Positions 1 through 8,587 are shown, counted from the stretch's first letter. The stretch: 32,454 bases of DNA from JAGMXM01 sp964458325 (GCA_964458325.1 CAYWIM010000053.1:1-32454), one strand, 5' to 3'. Made by a program: numbers and translations. The notes: generated by a model from the letters alone, not told the origin.

Positions 1-940
1 GGACGAGTTTGGCGATCACGGCCATTGGCCCCACCAGATCTATGTGCGCGAAGCGCGCCGCATGGCGGGCCAGTTCGTCATGACCGAGAACGAGCTCTTG
101 AAGAGGCGGCCGACGCCCGATTCGGTCGGGATGGGCTCCTATACCATCGATTCGCACAACGTGCAGCGCTACATCACCCCGGAAGGCTATGTGCAGAATG
201 AAGGCGACATCGGCGTCGCGACGGGCGGCCCTTACGAGATCGCCTATGGCGCGCTCGTGCCCCGCAAGGGCCAGTGCGACAACCTGCTCGTGCCCGTGTG
301 CGTCTCGAGCTCGCACATCGCCTTCGGCTCGATTCGCATGGAGCCGGTCTTTATGATCCTCGGGCAATCGGCCGCCACGGCCGCCGCGTTGGCCATCGAC
401 GCGAACCTGCCCGTCCAGGAGCTGCCCTATCCACGGTTGCGCCAGCGGCTGCTCGAAGACGGCCAGGTCCTCGAAGCCGCCACCGCGCGAAAAAGCGCGA
501 GGATGGGATTGGACATTGCGCGGCTCGAAGGTGTCGTGGTGGACGACAGCCAGGCGGCGCTCACGGGCAGCTGGGCGTCCAGCACCGCCATGGGAAAATG
601 GATCGCGGCGGGCTACCGGCACGACGGCGGCGCTCGCGACGGCCGATCGAGCGCGCGGTTCGAGACTCGTCTGCCCAAGGCGGGGCTCTGCGAGGTTCGC
701 CTGGCCTATTCACCCCACGAGAACCGCTGCTCCCGGACGCAAGTCGAGATCCACCATGCCGCCGGTGTCCAAACCGTCCGGGTCAACCAAAAACAAGCGC
801 CGCCCATCGATGGTCTGTTCGTGTCGCTGGGGACATTCGAGTTTTCCCTGGATCGGCCAGCAGCGGTTGTGATATCCAACGACGGCGCCGATGGCCACGT
901 CGTCATCGATGCGATCCAGTGGCTGCAACAAGTTGAATGA
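1..940 (+). CDS. FAD-dependent oxidoreductase, C-terminal part (cut by window edge)
   Basis: The reading frame is open from base 2, so the gene starts before the window and only its last ~312 codons are here. Visible blocks such as YVREARRMAGQFVMTEN, MGSYTIDSHNVQRY and SSSHIAFGSIRMEPVFMILG are typical of the C-terminal half of the FAD_oxidored family, secreted flavoproteins common in Planctomycetes and Verrucomicrobia and often annotated 'xanthan lyase'. The FAD-binding Rossmann part would lie upstream and cannot be checked. From about base 530 a second module follows (VVVDDSQAALTGSW to the end), which looks like the golvesin/xanthan-lyase carbohydrate-binding-like domain often fused to this family. 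The stop overlaps the next start (ATGA at 937-940), suggesting translational coupling. The exact substrate is unknown; a role in sugar or glycoside processing is inference. Confidence 0.8.
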   Translation, partial: DEFGDHGHWPHQIYVREARRMAGQFVMTENELLKRRPTPDSVGMGSYTIDSHNVQRYITPEGYVQNEGDIGVATGGPYEIAYGALVPRKGQCDNLLVPVCVSSSHIAFGSIRMEPVFMILGQSAATAAALAIDANLPVQELPYPRLRQRLLEDGQVLEAATARKSARMGLDIARLEGVVVDDSQAALTGSWASSTAMGKWIAAGYRHDGGARDGRSSARFETRLPKAGLCEVRLAYSPHENRCSRTQVEIHHAAGVQTVRVNQKQAPPIDGLFVSLGTFEFSLDRPAAVVISNDGADGHVVIDAIQWLQQVE

Positions 941-1527
941 GTCGAGTTCGCAAAGCCTTGATCCTCGGGATGACCGGCCTGCTGCTGGTCTCGAGCGGGT
1001 ATGCCCAGCTGGGCGGCTTGTCCTCCGCGAATGGCAGGATTCGGCGGGCTGTGGTTCCCATTTACATGGGGAGGAATCCGGAGCCGTCGATGATCATCCG
1101 GGCCGATTCCATCTACAAGGACTACCAGCGGAAGGCCTTTTTCCGGATCGGAGTGCTGCCGATCAAGGTTGCCGAGGGGGTCAGCCTCGAAATCCGTGAC
1201 ATCGAGTCCGCCACAAACAGCCTGGCCCTGCTCGATCGCTGGATCAGCCCTCGAGCCGCCGAGCGGCTCGAGCTGCGCCAGGCCGCCATCCAGATCGAGA
1301 CGGCCGTCACAAACCGCCTCGAGGCCGGACGCGTTCGCGTTCGACGGGAAGGAGAGTGGGAGCTGGCCGGGGGTGTTCATTTCCAGTTCGGCACGAACGG
1401 GGTGCATGCGGTTCGCGCCACGCTGCAGGTCGCCGGCAGCCAGACGGGCACGCTGGTGATGGATACGACCCCGCTTTGGTCGACCAACATCTTTTCCATT
1501 GCAAAAGCAAAAACAACATATCATTGA
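937..1527 (+). CDS. Secreted protein of unknown function
   Basis: This 196-residue protein begins with a basic stretch (MSRVRK) and a hydrophobic core (LILGMTGLLLVSS) ending near GYAQ, a convincing Sec signal peptide. I recognise no enzyme motif in the mature part. It is mixed alpha/beta in character, with a short alternating stretch (ERLELRQAAIQIETAV) and no cysteine pattern. The start ATG overlaps the stop of the upstream oxidoreductase, and the next gene begins three bases after this stop, so the three genes are probably co-transcribed. It may form a secreted pair with the following gene, but that is inferred only from position. Reality as a gene is supported by the signal peptide, the tight packing and a frame that fits the gap between its neighbours. 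Confidence 0.65.
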   Translation: MSRVRKALILGMTGLLLVSSGYAQLGGLSSANGRIRRAVVPIYMGRNPEPSMIIRADSIYKDYQRKAFFRIGVLPIKVAEGVSLEIRDIESATNSLALLDRWISPRAAERLELRQAAIQIETAVTNRLEAGRVRVRREGEWELAGGVHFQFGTNGVHAVRATLQVAGSQTGTLVMDTTPLWSTNIFSIAKAKTTYH

Positions 1528-1530
1528 ACT

Positions 1531-3177
1531 ATGATCAAGTTAGCTGCGGTCCTGCCCACGATGGCGTTTTGCGCGCTGATCCCGTCCCTGGCGGCGCAAA
1601 CCGCGAGCGATTACGTCAGCCAGGGACGGGCGTATCTGGCGGCGACGAACCTGGCGGCGGCCAACCATAGCTTCAGCAACGCAGTCGCTCTGTCGTCCCA
1701 GCACCCGGCGGCCAATGTTTTTTATGCCGCCACGCGGTTGTTGGTTTTGCCCAGCGAGGCTGCCGGCAGCAATTTCCTGAGCCGGCTGGGAATGACTACG
1801 GCCGGGCGGGACATCTACGGCTGGACGGCGGGCCTGCCTGCCGACACCAACGGCGTGGTGCTGGCCCCTGAAGGAATGAGCGTCCAGGAGACCACCGCAT
1901 TGCTGCGCACAAACGTGTTGCCCGCCCTGGTTGCCGCCGGAGCCAACCTCGCCCAGGTGACCGACGGCAATTTCACCCTCAGCCTCTCGATCAACGAGAC
2001 CCAGCTGGCCAGCATCACCCTCGACTACGGCGATGTTCTCATGCTCCGGGCGATGCTGCACGCGGCCGAGTACGTCCTTTACACCGTTCACTCGTGGAAT
2101 TTGGATGCCCAGTTGGATAGCATCCGAGCTTTGTACACCAGCGAACAGCTCTCGATCGAACGCTTGCTCGCCGACCATCCAAACCTGCTCACGTTCGCCA
2201 CCACCCAGGATCTGGCAGCGGCCCAGCTCGCCTTCCAGAACAGCGTCGACCGCTACCTCGAAGCCTCCCAATTCATCCGCAGCCGCCCCGGCGATACCAT
2301 TCGGCTCTTCAACCAGGACGAGGAAAGCGCCGAGTCGGAGGAGCAGTTCCGAACAGCGCTCATCGACCTCAAGCGATCCCTGAACGGCGCTGTCCCGCTG
2401 ACCATGGACACCAATTTCACCGTCTTCCTCGGATCGCACTTCAGCGGCGCCCGCTCGCTCCGCTCCTTTCTCCCGGACTTCCACGGAAACGGCTTTGCGA
2501 TGGGAACGCTGCCCGATCCGACCTTCGGGGGCTTGATTTACGGGATTGAAAGGCAGGATGCGGAGGAGATCCTGGCCGAGATGCTGCCATCCATTCCGGC
2601 CATCGAGCCCGGGTCCGGCAAGCTCGGCCCGCCATTCCAGTTCCCGATCCTCGTCGCCCGGGGCCGCGGATACGTCGTCCAGGTCTCGTCGAACCTGCGC
2701 GATTGGGCTGATCACCTGGCATTCGTCAGCCTGGGAGGCCCCTATGGTTTTGTGGATCGGGATGCATCCGCTCTTTCACGCCGGTTCTACCGGGTCGTGG
2801 ATCGGACCGGAGCGATGCCCCCGCCTGCGAACGACGCGTTCGAAAACCGCGCGGTGATTCCGGGCATGGATGTTCCCGTGGTCAGCTACACGGACAACGC
2901 GACACGGCAGCCCGGCGAGCCCCAACAGGTTGGAATGGGTCACACCATCTGGTGGTCCTGGACGCCGCCGACGTCCGGAAAAACCTCGATCTCCGCCTCT
3001 GGTGATGGGGGATGCTGGTTGATCGGCGTCCTCACGGGCACGGCCATTGGCGGGCTGACGCCGGTGGCGAACGGCTTCGAGCGGCTCGAGTTCGACGCCG
3101 TGGCCGGCATCACCTACCAGATCGCGGTGGATACGTGCTGGGACGATGGCGGAGTGCGGGTTGTCATCTCTCGATAA
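1531..3177 (+). CDS. Secreted multi-domain protein with TPR-like N-terminus and verrucomicrobial beta-sandwich C-terminus
   Basis: A 548-residue protein with a signal peptide (KLAAVLPTMAFCALIPSLAA, cleavage near AQT). After it, about residues 24-70 resemble a tetratricopeptide-like helical hairpin (DYVSQGRAYLAATNLAAA). A long helical middle follows without recognisable catalytic motifs. Near residues 365-420 there is a 'VQVSSNLRDW...RRFYRV' module, a pattern typical of secreted verrucomicrobial proteins. The last ~120 residues (NDAFENRAVIPG, QVGMGHTIWWSWTPP) match a beta-sandwich module seen repeatedly in large exported proteins of this phylum. It follows the previous gene by three bases. A surface or periplasmic binding role is plausible, but no function can be assigned. 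Confidence 0.7.
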   Translation: MIKLAAVLPTMAFCALIPSLAAQTASDYVSQGRAYLAATNLAAANHSFSNAVALSSQHPAANVFYAATRLLVLPSEAAGSNFLSRLGMTTAGRDIYGWTAGLPADTNGVVLAPEGMSVQETTALLRTNVLPALVAAGANLAQVTDGNFTLSLSINETQLASITLDYGDVLMLRAMLHAAEYVLYTVHSWNLDAQLDSIRALYTSEQLSIERLLADHPNLLTFATTQDLAAAQLAFQNSVDRYLEASQFIRSRPGDTIRLFNQDEESAESEEQFRTALIDLKRSLNGAVPLTMDTNFTVFLGSHFSGARSLRSFLPDFHGNGFAMGTLPDPTFGGLIYGIERQDAEEILAEMLPSIPAIEPGSGKLGPPFQFPILVARGRGYVVQVSSNLRDWADHLAFVSLGGPYGFVDRDASALSRRFYRVVDRTGAMPPPANDAFENRAVIPGMDVPVVSYTDNATRQPGEPQQVGMGHTIWWSWTPPTSGKTSISASGDGGCWLIGVLTGTAIGGLTPVANGFERLEFDAVAGITYQIAVDTCWDDGGVRVVISR

Positions 3178-3192
3178 TCGGCTCGCTTGATT

Positions 3193-5562
3193 ATGATCCC
3201 AAGACATCTGCATCATCGCGTTCCACTCGCGTGCGTGGCCGGAGCGGCTCTGCTTTTCCTGTGGCTGGCCGGGGCGTCGGCCAGCGGCGGGGGCGCCGAG
3301 ATGCCAGCCGAATCCGCCGCCGAGCCTGGATCCCGGCGGGCTTCGGCTGCGACATCCCGCGATCCGGACTTCACCGTGCGGATTGCGGTTGTGCAGGCGG
3401 GCCGGGCGCACTACGCCGGGGGCAATCCGGGTCTCGAGTCGAACTTCGCCGTGCTTGCCACCCAGGCGCGCGCCGCAGCGCGGGAGGGGGCCGATCTCAT
3501 CGTTTTCCCCGAATACGCGATCTCCGGCTGGCCATATCCGAGCGAGGCCGTGATCAACAGCGTGGCCGAGGCGGTCCCTGGCGATGGGCCATGGTACAAA
3601 CGCTACCAGGCCCTGGCCCGCCAGACGCGGACGCCGCTGGTCGGATCGCTGGTCGAGACCGATTCGGGCAGGCTTTACAACTGCGCGTTCCTGCTCGATG
3701 ACAAGGGCGGCTTGGTCGGCAAATACCGAAAGGTCCACGCCAACCTCGGCGAACAGACGTGGTGGGGGTGGTCTCAGGGCGAAGCATTCCAGCCGGTCGA
3801 GTTTCGGGGCGTGCGCTATGGCTTCAGCATCTGCGCCGACATGTGGTATCCGGAAACCGTCCGGTGCAACGCCTTGGCAGGCGCGGATGTGATCCTGCAC
3901 CTGAGCATCGCCGACGACATGGGCCATCTGGCGCCGACGCGCGCCACGGACAATTTCGTGCCGATCGTGATGAGCATTTTTCAGGGGGGCGGCTACGCCG
4001 TGGACAGCCGCGGCCGGTCCCTCGGCAAGATGGCCGCGGACAAGCCCGGCTGGAAGATTCTCGAAATCCACCCTTTCGCGCGGCACATCGGCCGCAAGTA
4101 CGGCGGGGCATGGGACGAGCGTGCCGGCCACTTCAACGTGCGCAATCCTGCGGCGTATGGCGCGCTGGTGGATCCGGCCAGGCGCCCGCCCTGGACGGAT
4201 GTCTTTCTCGGCCAGGGGGGCGAACCGCAATCCCGCGACCAGCTGCTGAAGCGGTTTAGCGGCCGCTATGATGCCAGCGATCCCGAGGCATTCCATGCGC
4301 CGCCGGTTTCGTTCGGCGCGCCGTGGACGTCGCCTTACCGGCCGGATCCGCATTGGCCGCATCACCTGGTCAACGACCAAGGCGCGCATCTCCTGATTCT
4401 CAATAAAACGGCCTGGGCATTCTTCGGCTGCCGCGATCCGGGCGGGTACCTGGATCGCGCGCGCGCGCAGGGGGTGAACGTGATCCGCGTCGCCCTCGAA
4501 GGCATGCCGTATTGGGACGAGCTGGGCATCGAGCTGTGGCCTTGGGGCGGCACCCGCGCCAAGCCTGACTGGACCACGTTCAACGAAAGTTACTGGCAGC
4601 GCGTCGAGGAGCGCGTGCGCATGGCGGGGGAGAAGGGGATCGGACTGGACATCGTTCTGTACATGGGGCTCCATCCCGATTCCAAAGACATCCCCGTTCA
4701 GCAGCGCTACTGGGAAGAGACGATCCGCCGGCTGGGGAAGTTCGCGAACGTCCTGACGTGGGAGATCGCAAACGAATACACGCGCAACGAGGCATTCCAG
4801 GACGCGGCGGGGCGGTTTTTCCAGGCGAAGGATCCGGCCCGCCGGCCCGTGTGCACCTCCGACGGCACCACCGACGACGCGGTCTGGCCGGGCAAGCCGT
4901 GGATGGGGCTGGCCATCAATCACACGTGCACCTCCTCGACGCCGCGCCACGACCTGCGCGATTGGTACCTGGCGGTGGCACGCAACACCCGCGCTCACGG
5001 CAAACCCGCGTGGTGCAACGAATCCGGCCGCGAGCGGCGCCATCGGAATGACGACGGCGTCCATCGGCGCAAGCAGGGATGGCTCTGGTATGCGGCCGGG
5101 TGCCATTGGACATGGCACAGCTGGGATGGCTGCGAAGGCATCGACGATCCGAATTATCGCGCGCCGGGAGAAGAGTTTCTCCGTCCCATGGCCGAGGCGT
5201 TTCGGGCGCTGCCGTTCTGGCGGATGAACCCGAACGAGACGGCGGCGGTCGTAAGCGACTCGGCGCTGGTTCAGGCGGCGCTGGCTACCGCCGAGCGGGA
5301 CTGGGCGCTGGTCTACTGCTGTGCGCGCGAGACCGGCAAAGCCGTGTCGAGCGCGAGCCTGGCGCTGCGCCTGCCTGACGGCGGCTATCGCCTCACGATG
5401 CTCAAGCCGGCGGACGGTTCGACGATCGAGACGCGCAGCTATGGATCCAAGGGGCTGGGGCAGGAGGGGCGGATTGAGCTGCCACCCTTCGTCGATGACC
5501 TGGCGGTGCGCATCGAGCGGATCCAAACCGCGGATCGGACCGCTGTGCCCGGGACACGCTAA
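3193..5562 (+). CDS. Secreted nitrilase-family amidohydrolase fused to a clan GH-A-like glycoside hydrolase
   Basis: One uninterrupted frame encodes two enzymes. After a signal peptide (VPLACVAGAALLFLWLAG), residues ~60-300 form a carbon-nitrogen hydrolase domain with the full triad: Glu107 in FPEYAISGW, Lys180 in KYRKVH and Cys214 in SICADMWYPE. Residues ~380-715 form a TIM-barrel glycosidase-like domain with a probable acid/base Glu528 (WEIANEY) and a probable nucleophile Glu610 (WCNESG); a short beta-rich tail follows. Nitrilase-family enzymes cleave amide or nitrile C-N bonds, and GH-A enzymes cleave glycosidic bonds. The GH family is not clear to me (GH5-like). ATG 3193 is preferred over an in-frame TTG at 3187. 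It is the last gene of the left plus-strand block. An amidated or N-acylated glycan is one possible substrate, but that is inference. Confidence 0.8.
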   Translation: MIPRHLHHRVPLACVAGAALLFLWLAGASASGGGAEMPAESAAEPGSRRASAATSRDPDFTVRIAVVQAGRAHYAGGNPGLESNFAVLATQARAAAREGADLIVFPEYAISGWPYPSEAVINSVAEAVPGDGPWYKRYQALARQTRTPLVGSLVETDSGRLYNCAFLLDDKGGLVGKYRKVHANLGEQTWWGWSQGEAFQPVEFRGVRYGFSICADMWYPETVRCNALAGADVILHLSIADDMGHLAPTRATDNFVPIVMSIFQGGGYAVDSRGRSLGKMAADKPGWKILEIHPFARHIGRKYGGAWDERAGHFNVRNPAAYGALVDPARRPPWTDVFLGQGGEPQSRDQLLKRFSGRYDASDPEAFHAPPVSFGAPWTSPYRPDPHWPHHLVNDQGAHLLILNKTAWAFFGCRDPGGYLDRARAQGVNVIRVALEGMPYWDELGIELWPWGGTRAKPDWTTFNESYWQRVEERVRMAGEKGIGLDIVLYMGLHPDSKDIPVQQRYWEETIRRLGKFANVLTWEIANEYTRNEAFQDAAGRFFQAKDPARRPVCTSDGTTDDAVWPGKPWMGLAINHTCTSSTPRHDLRDWYLAVARNTRAHGKPAWCNESGRERRHRNDDGVHRRKQGWLWYAAGCHWTWHSWDGCEGIDDPNYRAPGEEFLRPMAEAFRALPFWRMNPNETAAVVSDSALVQAALATAERDWALVYCCARETGKAVSSASLALRLPDGGYRLTMLKPADGSTIETRSYGSKGLGQEGRIELPPFVDDLAVRIERIQTADRTAVPGTR

Positions 5563-5591
5563 GGGTCTGTGCAAAATTTTGCACAGACCCT
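5562..5591. terminator. 30-bp perfect palindrome between convergent genes, possible bidirectional terminator
   Basis: The arm AGGGTCTGTGCAAAA is followed directly by its exact reverse complement, centred on 5576/5577. It starts at the last base of the upstream stop codon and lies 80 bases from the stop of the converging sulfatase gene. A hairpin would have an A/T-rich tip (AAAATTTT). There is no clear T-run after either arm, so a classic intrinsic terminator is only one reading. Relic ends of a mobile element are another. Confidence 0.5.
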
Positions 5592-5671
5592 AAGAAGAGC
5601 CATCACCCGTGCCGCATGGCTCGATCCATGCCAAGCTGGGTTCCTGTGACTGGCAGGCGCTGTGTCACTCG

Positions 5672-6991
5672 CTACCGGTTTCTTTGCAGCCGCCGGGCTC
5701 TTTTTTTGACGGCATCCTGGGGAGCGGTCTTTCCGGCAGCAGGATCGAGCTGATCGAGCGCGGCCTGAAGCCGCTTGCGGGCGGCGACCGCTCGAGCGTC
5801 CGCCGTATCGGCGGCGACCAGCTTCTCGACGAACGGTGCATCCGTCATGTCGAACATCTCCCCCTGATTGTTGAGCTTCCAGCTCCGATCGCGGACATAC
5901 CAATTGGCGCCCAGCTGGACGAAGATCCACTCGCGCGGGGTTCCCGGCTGGCCCCGGAGCTGGGGGGCGAAACTGCGGCCGTCGAAGGTCCATCCCGCAG
6001 GCATCTTCGATCCGGCCAGCTCGGCGAATGTGGGAAACAAGTCGCTGAAGTCCACCAGATCGTTCAGCACCTTGCCGGCGGGCGCGGTTCCTTTCCAGCT
6101 CGCGATAAAGGGCACGTGCGCGCCGCAATCCAGCATGCTTGCTTTCTGGCCGCTGAGGGCGCGGCCCTGGAGCGTCCGCGAGGCGCGGGCGGTGCCGTTG
6201 TCAGCCGCAAAGATGATCAGCGTCTTCTCGCGCAGCCCCAGCCGGTCGATGTGCGCCACAAGGTCGCCGAGCTGCTTGTCGAGATAATTCACGTTGTCGG
6301 TGTAAAACGTGTTCGTATCGGTGACGCCCCGCTTCGTGTCCGGTGTGCGCAGGATCGGGCCGTGAACAAGATGGGAGGAGTAGTAGAAGAAGAAAGGCCG
6401 GTCGCGATGGCGCTGGATGAAGTCCAAGGCGAACTCGTGGCACACATCCGGATAATAGATTTCTTTGTCGGTCTGGACCTCGACGCCGTTTTTCGTGTAA
6501 CTGGTTTTCCAGTACCATCCTCCGGCGGTCGGGTCGGTGATGTATTCCTCGAAGCCCCAATCGGCGGGGGAGGCGCCCACCTGCCGCCACTTGCCGCAAT
6601 GGCCCGTGGTGTATCCCGCCTGCTTCATCATGCGAGCAATGGCGGGCTCCTGGGTGGGCAAGGGCTGGTTGGCCGTTGGGTTCGTGAGCCCGCCGGTGCG
6701 AAACCCGTAGCGGCCCGTGTTGAGGAGGCAGCGCGTCGGTCCGCATAGAGGCGTGCAATAGGCATTCTGGAAGCGCAGCCCGCTCCGGGCCAGCGCATCG
6801 ATGTTCGGCGTTTTGAAATTGTCCGACCCGTAGCAGCCCACGCCGTCGAGGCCGTAATCGTCGGCGAGGAAGAAGATGATGTTCGGCCGGCCGGATGGGG
6901 AACCATCGGCTGCTTGAGATGTCCAGGTCCAGGCCAGGAGACCGGCGATGGCGATGGACAGGATTCGAGGGGTGATGGCGTGGCGTTTCAT
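5672..6991 (-). CDS. Secreted formylglycine-dependent sulfatase (S1-type)
   Basis: A 439-residue protein with a signal peptide (ILSIAIAGLLAWTWTSQAA). The N-terminal block RPNIIFFLADDYG carries the metal-binding Asp pair (D44, D45). The signature C83-G-P-T-R87...NTGRYG matches CxPxR, in which the Cys is converted to formylglycine. Later blocks (GHCGKWR and IIFAADNGT) supply further sulfatase active-site residues. Sulfatases of this type hydrolyse sulfate esters, often on polysaccharides, in the periplasm or outside the cell. The length is normal for the family. An AAGGA ribosome-binding site (7005 down to 7001) lies nine bases before the ATG. It is transcribed toward the nitrilase-glycosidase gene, with the palindrome between them. 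The exact sulfated substrate cannot be read from sequence, but the GH16 agarase-like enzyme in the window makes a sulfated algal galactan plausible. Confidence 0.93.
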   Translation of the reverse strand: MKRHAITPRILSIAIAGLLAWTWTSQAADGSPSGRPNIIFFLADDYGLDGVGCYGSDNFKTPNIDALARSGLRFQNAYCTPLCGPTRCLLNTGRYGFRTGGLTNPTANQPLPTQEPAIARMMKQAGYTTGHCGKWRQVGASPADWGFEEYITDPTAGGWYWKTSYTKNGVEVQTDKEIYYPDVCHEFALDFIQRHRDRPFFFYYSSHLVHGPILRTPDTKRGVTDTNTFYTDNVNYLDKQLGDLVAHIDRLGLREKTLIIFAADNGTARASRTLQGRALSGQKASMLDCGAHVPFIASWKGTAPAGKVLNDLVDFSDLFPTFAELAGSKMPAGWTFDGRSFAPQLRGQPGTPREWIFVQLGANWYVRDRSWKLNNQGEMFDMTDAPFVEKLVAADTADARAVAARKRLQAALDQLDPAAGKTAPQDAVKKRARRLQRNR

Positions 6992-7339
6992 AGCCGCATT
7001 TCCTTTCGTGAAGGGGCAGGGGTGGTTGGCGGGTGTTGCTTTATGTTCAAGACATCATCTGATTCCCGCTTTGATCCCCGGCACGGGCTCGACGATAAAC
7101 CACCGCGCCCGTAAAAGTCCAGCCTCCGTCACGCGATCTTATCTTTGGCCCCCGATGCTGAAGCTGCATCGACCTCGAGTGCCGGGCTGAACGCGCACGC
7201 GAAGGTCGTTGCGATGGAGATGGTTGGTTGGCGTAGCGCCCTTTCCAAACCACCAGGCATCAGTGGCCTCGCCAACGATCAGCTCACCCACAGCCGCCGG
7301 TGCAAGGTGCCGCAGCAGATTGGGCGACTGAACTTCCGG
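6992..7339. other. Intergenic stretch with no supported gene
   Basis: The 348 bases upstream of the sulfatase hold its ribosome-binding site and presumably its promoter, but I see no convincing -35/-10 pair. Short open frames here have neither a signal peptide, a conserved motif nor a ribosome-binding site. No tRNA-like or strong terminator-like structure was found. Confidence 0.5.
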
Positions 7340-8314
7340 TTATGATTGCATCTGCGACGGCGGGCGGCTGTTGAGTGCAGCGTCTTGTTCGAATCGGTCC
7401 TGTTGTGAAATGTGCTCTTGGCGGAGATCGGCAAGTGTTCGGCCGTCCTCGGTCTTCCAACTGGTCCATCCATTGACGGTATTGCGACTACTACCAGCGC
7501 GTTGAATGAAATACAGAGCAGCAAAACTGGGGGTGTACGACTGGCCGTCAACCATTAGGTTTCCATCCGCCGTTACCTCGGCCTGATACGTTTCTCGCGC
7601 ACCGCCTCGCGGCTTATACGACATAAACAACCGCTGCCCAGGTGTCAGCTTGCCAACCTCAAGAAGGTCAGAGATAGTTACGTCGTAATCGGCGTACCGC
7701 CGGGCTTCATCTGCCTCGGCAGATGAATCGAATACTGGACGATACTCGTCTGGAATTTCATAGAGCACCTGAGCTGGATCCCGAAACTCCACCAGCTTCC
7801 GAACAATCCAGAGCTTGACCTCATTCTTGAGAGTTTGCGCCCACTCACGCAAATCGGTGGAAACATGGTCAATTGGAATGCCGATGATCGGTCTCGACTC
7901 CATAATCTCCGTAAGCACTCTCCTTATATCGATTTCGGGGATACCCAACTCCTCAATCTGCTCTCGGAGTCCCGCATCCTCCCGAATCCGGTCAATCACG
8001 ACCTCGATCAGCCGTTTTCGGGTGCCGTGCTGCTGGGCAGCGACAATCTGCTTTGAAACCTGTGGTGCGATGTGAGTCCACACGGAATGTGACGATAACT
8101 CTGCCTCTACGATAAACCAACGTCTTGCAGAAAAATCGATGGCGAATCCGTCGGGAATTGTACCGAAACCCTCAGCACTGCGAATAAGAGACTTGGGTAG
8201 GATGATCGAATCTGGGCCAAAAATGAACTCGGCATGCGCGATAACCACGCGCTCGATCTCTTCTTCGTTGTCGAATGATGCTGCAACAAATTTCCGATCG
8301 GCTTCGATAATCAT
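7340..8314 (-). CDS. PD-(D/E)XK-like nuclease-fold protein with C-terminal RAMA domain
   Basis: A 324-residue protein, apparently cytoplasmic. The N-terminal ~100 residues resemble a PD-(D/E)XK nuclease core: PDGFAID (D55, D60), then beta strand RRWFIVEAEL with E70-A-E72, then a helix with a conserved-looking Gln (QVSKQIVAAQQ). The usual Lys of E-x-K is Glu, so activity is uncertain. Residues ~205-302 (ISDLLEVGKLTPGQ, NGWTSWKTEDGRTLADLRQ) match the RAMA domain, found with restriction enzymes and DNA methylases and predicted to recognise modified DNA. The middle is helical, with unknown role. By hand count, sampled lines are about 50-58% GC against about 70% in the neighbouring gene, suggesting transfer. 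No methyltransferase or other defence gene is next to it. A role in restriction of modified DNA is inference. Confidence 0.7.
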   Translation of the reverse strand: MIIEADRKFVAASFDNEEEIERVVIAHAEFIFGPDSIILPKSLIRSAEGFGTIPDGFAIDFSARRWFIVEAELSSHSVWTHIAPQVSKQIVAAQQHGTRKRLIEVVIDRIREDAGLREQIEELGIPEIDIRRVLTEIMESRPIIGIPIDHVSTDLREWAQTLKNEVKLWIVRKLVEFRDPAQVLYEIPDEYRPVFDSSAEADEARRYADYDVTISDLLEVGKLTPGQRLFMSYKPRGGARETYQAEVTADGNLMVDGQSYTPSFAALYFIQRAGSSRNTVNGWTSWKTEDGRTLADLRQEHISQQDRFEQDAALNSRPPSQMQS

Positions 8315-8541
8315 ACGAGGTTGTCGAACAGTATATGTTGTCTCAAAGTCACAAGATCGGAAACAAACCGGTTGATCAGGGGCAGTTTTGAGGACGCCCG
8401 GCTCGAAAGCAAGCGGATAAAGGCGTTTGCGGGCAAGGAATATCCGTTTCTCGGGTTACAGCCACTTTTGCCCCACGGAGGGGCTTTTGCCCTCCTGATG
8501 CACGAGCGGACAGCGGTTTCTGCACAGCGCCACAAATGATG

Positions 8542-8570
8542 CAGCGCCCGGTCGGGGGACCGGGCCTACA
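8542..8570 (-). repeat. Dispersed intergenic hairpin repeat, copy A
   Basis: Read on the minus strand this 29-base unit starts TGTAG and folds as stem CCCGGTC, loop CCCC, stem GACCGGG. A second copy on the plus strand at 15652-15680 shares the flanks and the fold, with a compensatory change in the stem. It lies in the gap between the RAMA gene and the GH84 gene. Confidence 0.7.
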
Positions 8571-8587
8571 GCGCTGTAGCAGGCCGT

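Noticed and set aside
2776..5574. 932-residue open frame on the minus strand
   Set aside because: It is opposite the nitrilase-glycosidase gene, is rich in Arg, Pro and Ala, and has no domain or signal. It is a GC-rich codon shadow.
5609..6748. 379-residue open frame on the plus strand
   Set aside because: It is antisense to the sulfatase, which has an intact signature and ribosome-binding site.
8476..8495. GGAGGGG...CCCTCC hairpin as a terminator
   Set aside because: The stem has a bulge, no T-run follows, and it lies upstream of both divergent genes where no terminator is needed.
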